Source: DATARH01 sp035550515 (GTDB taxonomy: Bacteria > Pseudomonadota > Alphaproteobacteria > ATCC43930 > CGMCC-115725). Taken from it: 64,000 nt of DNA. Under the pieces are notes generated by a model, which made no database searches, was not told the origin of the DNA, and saw only the letters and a list, made by a program, of their open reading frames with translations. Location of the stretch: positions 1-64,000 of the forward strand of contig DASZOZ010000005.1 of assembly GCA_035550515.1 (NCBI GenBank), read 5' to 3'. The first letter of the stretch is position 1, and every line of letters begins with the position of its first letter. Both the position numbers and the translations under genes were made by a program. Positions 24,894 to 33,358 of this stretch are shown here, piece by piece.

Positions 24894-26053
24894 GCCTTGC
24901 CGATGGCCGCGTAGACCGCGCGCTCGAAATCGCCGTAGACGGCGAGGGTGGCCGGGTCGGCGAAGGGCAGGATCTGCGTCATGATCACCCCGGCGACGCG
25001 CCTCGCCGGATCGAGCCAGTAATAGGTGTTGAAAATCCCCGCCCAGGTGACGCTGCCGGCGCTGCGCCCGTGCGGGCCGGGCTCCGGCGTCAGCATATAG
25101 CCGAGCCCCCAGCGCAGCGGCTGGCCGGGGAACAGATCGACATCGTTGGTCATGTGCGGCCAGTTCGCCTTGAGCACCCCGGCCGGGAGGTCGCCGATAT
25201 GGTTTTCGCCCATCAACGCGACGGTTTCGGGTTTGACGATGCGCACGCCGTCGAGCGTGCCGCCTTGCAGCAGCATCTGCAGAAACCGCAGGTAATCGCC
25301 TGCCGTGGAATACAATCCGCCGCCGCCGGCGAGAAACTCGCGCTCGGCCGGGAGCTCGAAAGGCTGGGCCGTCAGCGCGCCGTCGACGGCGCGCTGATGC
25401 ACCGTCGCCTGGCGCGCGCGCTGCTCCGGCGTCACTGCGAAACCCGTGTCCTGCATGCCGAGCGGGCCGGTGACGTGCTCGGCGAAATAGGCGTCGAGCG
25501 TCTGCCCGGCGACCTCCTCGACCAGTCGGCCGATCCAGTCGATGGCGATGCCGTATTCCCAGCGCTCGCCGGGGTCGAACATCAGCGGCATGCGCAGCGC
25601 CGCGCGCTGGCCGCTCGCCATTTGCGGCAGGCCGAGCGCAGCGACGCAGCGTTCGAGGTCGGGGTTCCACTGCTCGTAGCAGAACCCGGCGGTGTGGGTC
25701 ATCAGGTGCTTCAAGGTGATCGGCCACTTTGCCGGGCGCAGGACCGGCTTGCCCTGCGCGTCGAAGCCGTCGAGCACTTGCGGCTGTGCCAACCCCGGAT
25801 CGATCGGCGGCACCGGCGCATCGAGCGACAGCCTGCCCTGCTCGACGAGCTGCATCGCGGCGACGCAGGTGATCGCCTTGGTCATCGAGGCGATGCGGAA
25901 CACCGTGTCGAGCGTCATCGCCGCGCCGTCGCCCAGGCGCCGCACGCCGAAGGCGCCGGCGTAGCAGGGACCGTCCGCGGTCGTCGCCATCGCCACGACG
26001 CCGGGGACGGTGCCGCGTTCGACCGCCTGCCTCAGGACATCATCGATGCTCAT
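24890..26053 (-). CDS. Serine hydrolase, beta-lactamase/class C-like (EstB type)
   Basis: This 387-residue protein belongs to the beta-lactamase-fold hydrolases. The nucleophile motif is SMTK in FRIASMTKAITCVAAMQLVEQG (about residue 52), the second motif is Tyr in WEYGIAIDWIG, and HTAGF and a late GSVTWAGIFNTYYW complete the site. There is no signal peptide, which favours a cytosolic esterase or carboxylesterase over an antibiotic-degrading enzyme. ATG 26053 follows GGAG. It is translationally coupled to the downstream lipoprotein. Confidence 0.87.
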   Translation of the reverse strand: MSIDDVLRQAVERGTVPGVVAMATTADGPCYAGAFGVRRLGDGAAMTLDTVFRIASMTKAITCVAAMQLVEQGRLSLDAPVPPIDPGLAQPQVLDGFDAQGKPVLRPAKWPITLKHLMTHTAGFCYEQWNPDLERCVAALGLPQMASGQRAALRMPLMFDPGERWEYGIAIDWIGRLVEEVAGQTLDAYFAEHVTGPLGMQDTGFAVTPEQRARQATVHQRAVDGALTAQPFELPAEREFLAGGGGLYSTAGDYLRFLQMLLQGGTLDGVRIVKPETVALMGENHIGDLPAGVLKANWPHMTNDVDLFPGQPLRWGLGYMLTPEPGPHGRSAGSVTWAGIFNTYYWLDPARRVAGVIMTQILPFADPATLAVYGDFERAVYAAIGKA

Positions 26054-26126
26054 GCGCGCTCCAAACCCTTCGCCCGCTTGAAAGCTAGTGCACTGAGTCA
26101 TTCAGACAGTGCACTAACCCGGTTCT

Positions 26127-26205
26127 CGTCATGCCCGGGCTTCCACGGACGCCCGCACCGCCCATGCCATCGCGCATGGATGGCCGGGTCGAGCCGGCCA
26201 TGACG
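26127..26205. repeat. Intergenic palindromic repeat (CGTCAT...ATGACG family)
   Basis: The unit opens CGTCATGCCCGGGCTT and closes GGCCATGACG, with an internal CCATGCCATCGCGCATGG inverted pair. It fills most of the gap between two same-strand genes and resembles 10245-10347. Confidence 0.65.
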
Positions 26206-26243
26206 ATGAATCTTCTGTATAAGTCTGAGCACTACGACGTTGT

Positions 26244-27470
26244 TCACGGCTGGTTTTCGATATTGCCGCTGCGCCGGGGGATGCCCGTCTGCTCGTAGCA
26301 GACGCGGGCGAGGGCGGCGACGCCCTCGCGGATTTCCTCTTTGCTGGTCAGCGCGAAGCAGAGGCGCAGCCGCGATTTCGAATCGGCGCCCTCGACGGCC
26401 CATTCCGGACCCGGGTTGAGCGCGATCCCGGCCTCCGCGGCGGGCTTGACCAGCTTCATGATGTCGACGTCGTCGGGCAGCTTCATCCACAGGAAGATGC
26501 CGCCTTTCGGGACCCACGGCTCGACCGCCGTGCCGAACTCGCGCTCGACCGCTTCGACCATCGTGTCGAGCTTTTCCTTCAGGGTCTCCGACAGCTCGTC
26601 GACATGCTCGCCGAAATTCTGCGAGAAATATTCGGCGACGACCATCTGTTCGAGCGCGCCGCAGCCGCTGTCGCTGCGGCAGGCGATCATCCGGCTCATC
26701 AAGCCCCAATCGGCGATGCAGTAGCCCAGCCGCAGCGCCGGCGACAGGGTTTTCGAAAACGAGCCGATATGCACGACATGGTCCTTGTCGAGCGAATAGA
26801 TCGCCGGCGGCGCCTTGGTGCCGCCCCAGATCAGGTCGGCGTAGCATTCGTCCTCGAAGATCAGCACGCCGTATTGCTTTGCGACCGCGAGCAGCTGCCG
26901 GCGGCGCTCCAACGGCATGATGCTGCCGGTCGGGTTCTGGATGGTCGGGATCGTGTAGATGTATTTCGGGGTGACGCCCTTGCCCTTGAGGTCGGCGAGG
27001 ATGTTGTCGAGCGCGTCGATCCTGATCCCGTCCTGGTCGAGCGGGGCGCCGACGATCTTCTGGCCCTCGCGCTTCAGCTTGTTGATCGCGCCGCCATAGG
27101 AGAATTCCTCGAGGATCACCGTGTCGCCGGGCTCCAGCATCACCGCGTTGATCAGGTCGATCCCCTGGCCCGACCCGGCGAGGACCAGCACGTCGTCGGC
27201 CGAGCACTCGATGCCGCGCAGCCTGGCCTTTTGCGTGACGAACCGGCGCAGCCCGAGATAGCCCTGGTTGCCCTGCGCCGCGGTGTACATCGCGAGCTTC
27301 GGGCCTTCCCGGCGCAGCGCCGCGGTCGCGGCCTCGATCAGCCCGTCGACCGGGATCAAGGTCGGGTCGTTATGCCCGCCGATGAAATTGTATTTGGGAT
27401 AGCCGGCAAAGCGCACCGCCGGCGCCGGCAGGTTCTTCGCGAACAGGTTCTCATAGGCAAAGCCGCTCAT
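26244..27470 (-). CDS. PLP-dependent aminotransferase, class I/II (2-aminoadipate transaminase-like)
   Basis: This 408-residue fold-type I enzyme has a PLP Lys in HIGSFSKTLSPALRLGY (about 239), GSGQGIDLINAVMLEPGDTVILEE, YTIPTIQNPTG, FEDECYADL and RLRLCFAL. It belongs to the LysN/ARO8-like group related to the MocR C-terminal domain but has no HTH. ATG 27470 follows GGAAGGA. It is followed on the same strand by the serine hydrolase after a repeat, and lies downstream of the dTDP-glucose dehydratase (30-bp gap). It may use broad amino donors; a role in amino-sugar synthesis is not supported by its subfamily. Confidence 0.86.
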   Translation of the reverse strand: MSGFAYENLFAKNLPAPAVRFAGYPKYNFIGGHNDPTLIPVDGLIEAATAALRREGPKLAMYTAAQGNQGYLGLRRFVTQKARLRGIECSADDVLVLAGSGQGIDLINAVMLEPGDTVILEEFSYGGAINKLKREGQKIVGAPLDQDGIRIDALDNILADLKGKGVTPKYIYTIPTIQNPTGSIMPLERRRQLLAVAKQYGVLIFEDECYADLIWGGTKAPPAIYSLDKDHVVHIGSFSKTLSPALRLGYCIADWGLMSRMIACRSDSGCGALEQMVVAEYFSQNFGEHVDELSETLKEKLDTMVEAVEREFGTAVEPWVPKGGIFLWMKLPDDVDIMKLVKPAAEAGIALNPGPEWAVEGADSKSRLRLCFALTSKEEIREGVAALARVCYEQTGIPRRSGNIENQP

Positions 27471-27499
27471 CGTTCCGTCCTTCCAGGCATTCCCGAAAA

Positions 27500-28570
27500 C
27501 TATCCCTCGGCCGCCGCCGGAGCGGCGCCGAGGCGTGTGCCGGCGTAGCGGCCGTACCAGATCGGCTCCCACCACCAGCGATTGTCGAGATACCAGCGCA
27601 CCGTCTTGCGCAGGCCACTGTCGAAGCTTTCCTGCGGCTGCCAGCCGAGGTCGCGGCGCAGCCGCGCGGCGTCCATCGCGTAGCGCTTGTCGTGCGCCGG
27701 CCGGTCGGTGACGAAGGTGATGAGGCCGGCATGCGGCCGGTGCGGCGAGTTGGGGAGCATCTCGTCGAGCAGGGCGCAGATCTGCGTCACCACGTCGATG
27801 TTCTTGCGCTCGCCGTCGCAGCCGATGTTGTAGCTGCTGCCCGGCCTGGCTTGGGTGAGGATGGTGTGGAGCGCACGCGCATGGTCCTCGACATAAAGCC
27901 AGTCGCGGACGTTGTCGCCCTTGCCGTAGACCGGGATCGCCTCTCCGTGCATCGCCTTGAGGATGCACAGCGGGATCAGTTTTTCCGGGAAGTGGAACGG
28001 CCCGTAATTGTTCGAGCAATTGCTGATCACCGCGGGCAGGCCGAAGGTCTCGTGCCAGGCGCGCACGAGATGGTCCGAGGCGGCCTTCGAGGCCGAATAC
28101 GGCGAATTCGGCTTGTACCGGCTGGTTTCGTGAAACTTGCCGCGCGCCCCCAGCGAGCCGAACACTTCATCGGTCGAGACGTGGTGGAAACGGAAGGCCC
28201 GGCCGCGCGCCGGCGGCAGCTTGCGCCAATAGTCGAGCGCCGCTTCGAGCAGCGCATAGGTGCCGTCGATATTGGTCTTGATGAATTCGCCGGGGCCGTC
28301 GATCGAACGGTCGACATGCGACTCGGCGGCGAGGTGGAGCACCGCGTCGGGGGCGAAGTCTGCAATCAGCCGCGCGATCGCCGGGCGGTCGCAGATATCG
28401 GCCCGCTCGAAGCGGTAGTTCGGGTGGTTTTCGATCGGCCGCAGCGAGGCGAGATTGGCGGCGTAGGTCAGCTTGTCGACGTTGAGCACCGTCGCCTGCC
28501 GCTCGGCGACAAAGAGCCGGCATACGGCCGAGCCGATAAAGCCGGCGCCTCCCGTCACCAACACCTTCAT
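27500..28570 (-). CDS. rfbB: dTDP-glucose 4,6-dehydratase
   Basis: This 356-residue short-chain dehydrogenase/reductase makes dTDP-4-keto-6-deoxyglucose for O-antigen rhamnose. NAD binding: VTGGAGFIGSAVCR. Catalysis: HHVSTDEVFG and the YSASKAASDH (YxxxK) motif. Substrate loop: SNNYGPFHFPEKLIPL. VRDWLYVEDHARAL is diagnostic. ATG 28570 is preferred with GGGGGAG before it. rfbA, rfbC and rfbD are not adjacent, unlike in typical rhamnose operons. Confidence 0.93.
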   Translation of the reverse strand: MKVLVTGGAGFIGSAVCRLFVAERQATVLNVDKLTYAANLASLRPIENHPNYRFERADICDRPAIARLIADFAPDAVLHLAAESHVDRSIDGPGEFIKTNIDGTYALLEAALDYWRKLPPARGRAFRFHHVSTDEVFGSLGARGKFHETSRYKPNSPYSASKAASDHLVRAWHETFGLPAVISNCSNNYGPFHFPEKLIPLCILKAMHGEAIPVYGKGDNVRDWLYVEDHARALHTILTQARPGSSYNIGCDGERKNIDVVTQICALLDEMLPNSPHRPHAGLITFVTDRPAHDKRYAMDAARLRRDLGWQPQESFDSGLRKTVRWYLDNRWWWEPIWYGRYAGTRLGAAPAAAEG

Positions 28571-28699
28571 CGCTCCCCCATCCATGGCTGCACCCTCGCA
28601 GGCCGCAAATTAGGCGGCAGGCCGGCTGGGGGCAACCATGACGCCGCCATGCCGTGTGCAAACACCTCTGCCGACAGGCCCTGCGATTTCCTCAACGCC

Positions 28700-28713
28700 T
28701 TGATCGAGGTCAA
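28700..28713. promoter_or_regulatory. FNR/FixK-type box
   Basis: TTGATCGAGGTCAA matches the TTGAT-N4-(A/G)TCAA pattern of FNR/FixK/Dnr regulators. It ends 75 bp before the ATG of the 87-residue gene, compatible with a class II activated promoter. Confidence 0.5.
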
Positions 28714-28788
28714 TGATATCTCGACCGGAATGATGCCTGGTTCGATTTGGAGCGCCGTTCACTGGCGTCGCGGTGGAAGGAGGCAGTC

Positions 28789-29052
28789 ATGGAGGATCGT
28801 GTCCACACTTGCATGGCGCGGCTCAAGGGATTGGCGCAGGCCGAGACCGGTGATCCCCGGACCGCCGCGGCGCAAGTCGTGCGCGAGTTTCTGGCGCAGG
28901 CCGGGGCGGACGATCGGGCAAAGCTGAAAACCGCGGTCGAGGATGCCCGGATCGTCGGCCTGAACACGACGGTCGCGCCGCCGTTTCTTCCCGAACACGA
29001 CCGTTGGATGGCCGCGCTCGACGGCGCGCGCGCCGCAACCTTGCCGGCATAG
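28789..29052 (+). CDS. Small protein of unknown function, possibly low-oxygen regulated
   Basis: This 87-residue helical protein has a strong GGAAGGAGG site (28775-28783) 5 bp before ATG 28789. The sequence has ARLKGLAQAETGDPRTAAAQVVREFL and a C-terminal PPFLPEHDRWMAALDGARA. There is no signal peptide and no recognised domain. An FNR-type box lies upstream. An MFS transporter gene follows after 99 bp. Confidence 0.62.
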   Translation: MEDRVHTCMARLKGLAQAETGDPRTAAAQVVREFLAQAGADDRAKLKTAVEDARIVGLNTTVAPPFLPEHDRWMAALDGARAATLPA

Positions 29053-29151
29053 CTGCGGCAATCACGGTTTCCGGAAAGCGCCCGGTCGTGTCTGGTTGGC
29101 GGGCCTCGGGGCGCAAGACCGCGAGCCTCGACCCGATCGACGCGCCGCGCG

Positions 29152-30435
29152 ATGAGTAACGCTGCGCCGGACGGGCGGCAGCGCAGCAGCGCCTTTCGCG
29201 AGTCGCTCAAGCTCCTGGGCGCCCGCCGCTTCGGGACGTTCTGTTTCGCCAGCCTGCTGTCAAACATGGGCACCTGGGCGCAGCAGGTCGCCGAGCCTTG
29301 GTTGCTCCTCGCCATCGGGGCATCGCCGTTTATTCTGGGGCTCGATTCCTTCGCGGGAGGGGCGCCGGTTTTTCTGCTCACGCTGGTGGGCGGAATACTG
29401 GCCGACCGCCGCGACCGCCGCCACATCATCACGATTTTTCAATCCATCCAGGCGTTGTGTCCGGCGACGCTGATCGTTCTTCTGGTCACGGGTGCGGTGC
29501 GCCCGTGGATGGTCATCGTCCTTTCGCTCATTGTCGGGATCACCGACGCCATCTCGATGCCGTCTTTTCAATCGATCGTTCCCTCGATCGTCGAACGCCG
29601 GCAAATCAGCGCGGCGCTCGCGCTGACCTCGACGCAGTTCAATATCTCCCGCATCCTCGGGCCGGCGGTGGCGGGTGCCGTGATGACGGCTGTAGGGGCG
29701 GTGGGATGCTTTGCGCTCAACACGCTATCCTACATCCCGTTTATCGCGGTCGCGCTTTGGATCCTGCCGCGTCGCGGCCCCGTCGTCGCGGCGCGTGACC
29801 GGTCGGGCCGGCGCCGGCTTCTTGCCGGTGTTCGTTTCGCGGCGCGTGACCCGATGCTGCGCGGCGCGCTGGCGACCGTTCTCGTGAGCAGCGTGCTGTG
29901 CGGGCCGCTCGTCACGTTTTCCCCGCTGCTCGTCAAGGAGGTTTTCCGCCGCGACGTCAGCAGTTTCAGCATCGCCATAACCTCCTTCGGCATTGGCGGT
30001 CTTGTCGGCGCCGTCGTGCTGCTCGGTATCGATGCCGCGCGCGATCGCCGACCGATCGGCTCCCATTTCGCGGCCGCCTATGCCGTCAGCCTCATGCTGA
30101 TAGCGCTCGACCCATGGTTTTGGGCCCTTCCGCTGCTCCTGATCCTCGCGGGCTTTGCCATGACGGCCAGCAACACCTCGGCGAACACGCTTTTGCAGGC
30201 GATGGCGCCGGACCGGTTTCGCGGCCAGACGGTGAGCCTCTACATGCTGGCGATGCGCGGCGGAATTTCCAGCGGAGCGCTGTTGACCGGCGCGTCCATC
30301 CATCTGCTGGGGGTAAGGCCGGCGCTGTTTATCAACGGGCTGCTGGCCGCCGTGCTCCAACTCATCGTGGGACGGCGATGGCTATCACCGACGACAACCC
30401 TGCCCGACCGCACACAGCCCGCGGCGATCTCCTAA
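29152..30435 (+). CDS. MFS transporter, MFS_3/enterobactin-exporter (EntS)-like
   Basis: This 427-residue inner-membrane protein has about 12 hydrophobic segments. The first half has the RFGTFCFASLLSNMGTWAQQVAEPWLL pattern of the MFS_3 group and the loop motif GGILADRRDRRHIITIFQ. Later segments include FRGQTVSLYMLAMRGGISSGALLTG. Members export siderophores or small hydrophobic compounds by proton exchange. It starts at ATG 29152. The genes on either side have FNR-type boxes, suggesting redox-linked context. Confidence 0.85.
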   Translation: MSNAAPDGRQRSSAFRESLKLLGARRFGTFCFASLLSNMGTWAQQVAEPWLLLAIGASPFILGLDSFAGGAPVFLLTLVGGILADRRDRRHIITIFQSIQALCPATLIVLLVTGAVRPWMVIVLSLIVGITDAISMPSFQSIVPSIVERRQISAALALTSTQFNISRILGPAVAGAVMTAVGAVGCFALNTLSYIPFIAVALWILPRRGPVVAARDRSGRRRLLAGVRFAARDPMLRGALATVLVSSVLCGPLVTFSPLLVKEVFRRDVSSFSIAITSFGIGGLVGAVVLLGIDAARDRRPIGSHFAAAYAVSLMLIALDPWFWALPLLLILAGFAMTASNTSANTLLQAMAPDRFRGQTVSLYMLAMRGGISSGALLTGASIHLLGVRPALFINGLLAAVLQLIVGRRWLSPTTTLPDRTQPAAIS

Positions 30436-30614
30436 CAGCGGCGTTGGCTTCACGTTTGCTTTTTTCAGCCGGATACGGAAGTGGCGGTGTCGATTAAGGC
30501 ATGCGTGAAGAATGATCCGTTCCGGCCAGGCTGCCTTTATCCAGCTCAACGCGGACTGAATGCCCCTATGTCGCGGCGCCGCGGGCGTGTCCCGGTTCGG
30601 TTCGGCAGCGACGG

Positions 30615-30628
30615 TTGAGCCAGATCAA
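30615..30628. promoter_or_regulatory. FNR/FixK-type box
   Basis: TTGAGCCAGATCAA matches a TTGA(N)-N4-ATCAA anaerobox. It lies 55 bp before the start of the 178-residue gene. Confidence 0.5.
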
Positions 30629-30683
30629 GGCTGCGCCCGAGGAAATGCGTGATGGTGGCTCGGAACCAGGAGGACAGCCTTAC

Positions 30684-31220
30684 ATGACTGGCGCGTTCCC
30701 CCAGGCGATTGAAGCGCTGTTCCAGCGCGCCGAGCCGCGGCATGCCCCTTCGCCGCATGCCGAAGGCCGGGAGGCGAAGCCGACCCCGGCGGAAATCGAG
30801 GCGCGCCGAAAGGAATGGTTCGCCAAGCTCGTCTCGGCGCGGGTGATGCCTTTGCTCGAAGCGACCGCGGAGGCGGCGCGCAGGCACGGCATCTCCGCCG
30901 CCAGCCGGCTTGTCGACGCGGACGGGCGGCTTGCCGCCGAGCTGACGCTTGTCGTCCGCCATTTGCCGAAGGATGCGAAACCGCCGCGGCTCACCGTCTA
31001 TCTCGCTGCCGGCTATCTCGCTGCCGGCTATCTCGCTGCCGGCGAGCCGCCGCTGATGGTCGAGTATACCGGGAGTTTTCCGGGCATCGGCGCGACCGGC
31101 GGGTTTGGCGCCGAGATCGACTACGTCCCCGTGTACCCGGGCCAGCTCGAAGAAAAGGTGCTGGAGTTCGCCGACCTGGCGACCGGCGGGGGGACGAGGC
31201 TCACCGAATTTCCCCGCTAG
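30684..31220 (+). CDS. Uncharacterised 178-residue protein with in-frame YLAAG tandem repeat
   Basis: ATG 30684 has AGGAGGAC 9 bp upstream. The N-terminal half is charged and helical (PTPAEIEARRKEWFAKLVSA). The centre carries three exact YLAAG copies encoded by 15-bp repeats (30999-31043). The C-terminus PGIGATGGFGAEIDYVPVYP is beta-like. No signal peptide and no recognised family. The neighbouring attL of the integrated element begins 74 bp downstream. Confidence 0.65.
   Translation: MTGAFPQAIEALFQRAEPRHAPSPHAEGREAKPTPAEIEARRKEWFAKLVSARVMPLLEATAEAARRHGISAASRLVDADGRLAAELTLVVRHLPKDAKPPRLTVYLAAGYLAAGYLAAGEPPLMVEYTGSFPGIGATGGFGAEIDYVPVYPGQLEEKVLEFADLATGGGTRLTEFPR
30999..31043. repeat. Three identical 15-bp tandem repeats within a coding sequence
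   Basis: TATCTCGCTGCCGGC is repeated three times without mismatch, each unit coding YLAAG. The repeat preserves frame, so copy-number change would alter protein length without frameshift. Confidence 0.9.
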
Positions 31221-31293
31221 ATCGCGGTCGGTGCGGCATCGCGCAAAGCCGGCGCCGATGTTCGATCATCTTGCGGGTTCTGCTTGGAACTCC

Positions 31294-31307
31294 TGGCGGA
31301 TGGGGTG
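31294..31307. repeat. attL, 14-bp direct repeat of tRNA-Ser 3' end
   Basis: TGGCGGATGGGGTG is identical to 43910-43923, where it forms the CCA end and acceptor 3' strand of tRNA-Ser. It lies 186 bp before the integrase start. Confidence 0.75.
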
Positions 31308-31320
31308 TCCGCTCCGAACT

Positions 31321-31491
31321 GTCCGCCATACTCGTCCAAAACCGTCCATAGTTGTAAGTCTTATCATTGAAACAGCTGGCGTTTTCGGCCTCGGAGTTAG
31401 GCGGACACTATCCATAGTCGTCCATCATTGACTATCAAAATCCAGCGTTTATAGTTGGGCGGGTAGATGGACGACTTGAGTTAGGCGGACA
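31321..31491. promoter_or_regulatory. Cluster of short repeats before the integrase (candidate arm-type sites)
   Basis: ACCGTCCATAGTTG (31341-31354), ACTATCCATAGTCG (31407-31420), GTCGTCCATC (31417-31426) and, inverted, GATGGACGAC (31466-31475) share a GTCCAT core. GAGTTAGGCGGACA occurs twice (31394-31407 and 31478-31491). CGGGTAGATGGAC (31460-31472) recurs at the right end (43853-43865). Such repeats on both arms are typical of tyrosine-recombinase arm sites or regulator operators. Confidence 0.55.
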
Positions 31492-31493
31492 TA

Positions 31494-32705
31494 ATGCCGA
31501 GACATGCAAAGCCGCTCACCGTGCGTGGTATCGAGGGGCTGAAGGCACCGGAGAAATCGGACATCCTGAAGGCCGATGGCGGCGGCCTCTACTTCCGGGT
31601 CACGCCGACAGGCGGCCGGTCATGGGTGTTCCGCTACGCGATCGGCGACAAGCGGCGCGACATGGGGCTTGGCCCTTACCCCGATGTCGGCTTGTCGGAG
31701 GCCCGCGACAAGGCAGCCGAGCTGCGGCGGCAGAAGCGTGACGGGATAGACCCGCTCGCGGCCAAGGCGGGCCGGCGGGCGGCTGCGGCCAAGGCAATGA
31801 CCTTCAAGCAATGCGCGGAAGCCTATATCGAGGCGCACAAGGCCGGCTGGCGCAACGCCAAGCACGGCGCGCAATGGACCGCCACGTTAGAGACCTACGC
31901 CTATCCGACCTTCGGCAAGCTGCCAGTGGCTGACATCGACACCGCGCTCGTGATGACGGTCCTACGGCCAATCTGGACGGCCAAGCCTGAGACCGCTTCG
32001 CGGGTACGCGGCCGGATCGAAAGCATCATCGGTTGGGCAACGGTGAGCGGCTACCGGCAAGGCGACAACCCGGCGCGCTGGCGCGGCCATCTCGACGCGC
32101 TCTTGCCGCAGAAGACGAAGGTCCGTGCGGTTGAACACCATGCGGCACTGCCCTACGCGGAGATCGGCAAGTTCATGGCCGGGCTGCGGGCGCAGGAAGG
32201 CGCGGCGGCCAAGGCGTTGGAATTCGCGATCCTCACCGCAGCCCGCACCGGCGAAGTGATCGGCGCGACGTGGCAAGAGATCGATTGGGAAGGCCGTACG
32301 TGGACGATTCCGCCGGAGCGCATGAAAGCCCACCGCGAGCATCGCGTGCCCCTCAGCACGGCCGCGCTGGCGATCCTGAAGGCATTGCCGAAGGGCGGCC
32401 CCGGCGACCGCGTGTTCCCGCTCAGCAACATGGCGCTGTTGATGACGCTGCGCCGCATGGAACGCGGCGACCTGACGGCGCACGGCTTCCGGTCGACCTT
32501 CCGGGATTGGGCTGCGGAGCGCACGGCGTTCCCTTCCGAGGTTGCCGAGATGGCGCTGGCGCATGTGGTTGGTGACAAGGTGGAGGCCGCGTATCGGCGC
32601 GGCGACCTGTTCGAGAAGCGCCGTCAGCTTGCGGAGGCATGGTCGCGGTTCTGTGCTCAGCCGGCGGCCGGCGGTGGTGACAATGTGCGACCGCTGAGAG
32701 CCTGA
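31494..32705 (+). CDS. int: Phage-type tyrosine integrase (P4-like, DUF4102 N-terminus)
   Basis: This 403-residue site-specific recombinase has an N-terminal arm-binding DUF4102 region (LTVRGIEGLKAPEKSD through LGPYPDVGLSEARDKAAELR), a core-binding domain and a catalytic domain. The catalytic residues are Arg in LTAARTGEVIGATW, His in HREHRVPLS, the HGFRSTFRDWAAE His-x-x-Arg pair, His in ALAHVVGDKVE and Tyr in AAYRRGD. It is intact and sits just inside attL. These integrases commonly use tRNA 3' ends. Confidence 0.93.
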   Translation: MPRHAKPLTVRGIEGLKAPEKSDILKADGGGLYFRVTPTGGRSWVFRYAIGDKRRDMGLGPYPDVGLSEARDKAAELRRQKRDGIDPLAAKAGRRAAAAKAMTFKQCAEAYIEAHKAGWRNAKHGAQWTATLETYAYPTFGKLPVADIDTALVMTVLRPIWTAKPETASRVRGRIESIIGWATVSGYRQGDNPARWRGHLDALLPQKTKVRAVEHHAALPYAEIGKFMAGLRAQEGAAAKALEFAILTAARTGEVIGATWQEIDWEGRTWTIPPERMKAHREHRVPLSTAALAILKALPKGGPGDRVFPLSNMALLMTLRRMERGDLTAHGFRSTFRDWAAERTAFPSEVAEMALAHVVGDKVEAAYRRGDLFEKRRQLAEAWSRFCAQPAAGGGDNVRPLRA

Positions 32706-32905
32706 ATCGCCAAAAGTGCGTCGGAATGTCGCAGCCAATTTCTAACGCATTGATAAACTGCGGGTTTGGATGAACCGGGGACAGCTTAACAAAGAAAAAC
32801 TTAGTTTTCTGAACATGGCGAGAGCATACTACAAGTAACCACGTTGACTGCCTGAAGCAATTGTGGAGTCCTCTGACGCACACCTACTTGCGTTGGAGGA
32901 ATAAA

Positions 32906-33118
32906 ATGTCGCGTAAAGCAAGGGCAACGCCAAAGCCCAAAGTCGAAAAACAGATGTGGCGCATTGGCGATTGGGCGGAGGCGGCCAGTGTTTCCCGCGC
33001 CAAGGTATTCGAGTGGCTGGCGGAAGACCGATTGAAGAGTACCCGCATCGACGGCTGCCGTTTCATTCTAGAAAGCCCCGTCGAGTTCGCGGCCCGCCAA
33101 GGGGAGGCCGCGCTATGA
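32906..33118 (+). CDS. AlpA-like / excisionase-type HTH protein
   Basis: This 70-residue basic protein has a winged-helix (HTH_17) pattern MWRIGDWAEAASVSRAKVFEWLAEDRLKSTRIDGCRF. GGAGGA (32895-32900) precedes ATG 32906. In satellites and P4-like islands such genes activate element transcription or act as excisionase. Its stop overlaps the next ATG (ATGA at 33115). Confidence 0.75.
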   Translation: MSRKARATPKPKVEKQMWRIGDWAEAASVSRAKVFEWLAEDRLKSTRIDGCRFILESPVEFAARQGEAAL

Positions 33119-33315
33119 GTCCGGCCGACGAAATCGAATTGTTTGGAGATTGGGCTAAACGGGCATCATCCGAAGAACTGTATCGCAGTATGGCGCGCTG
33201 TTTAACATTTGCCGTGCTGTTCTGCCGAGAATTGCAGAGGCGCGGCGATCAGGTTCCTTTCGATCTTGATGCTTTTCAGGCTTGGCTCGAATCGCTTGGC
33301 GAGCGGGCGCAATAA
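33115..33315 (+). CDS. Small element-encoded protein, unknown
   Basis: This 66-residue acidic protein (DEIELFGDWAKRASSEELYRSMARCL... DLDAFQAWLESLGERAQ) is coupled to the HTH gene by ATGA and precedes the primase-helicase. No domain is recognised. Confidence 0.65.
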   Translation: MSPADEIELFGDWAKRASSEELYRSMARCLTFAVLFCRELQRRGDQVPFDLDAFQAWLESLGERAQ

Positions 33316-33358
33316 AGCGCTCACCCTTCCGAAAACAAAGTTTTCAGGGTGAGCGAGG

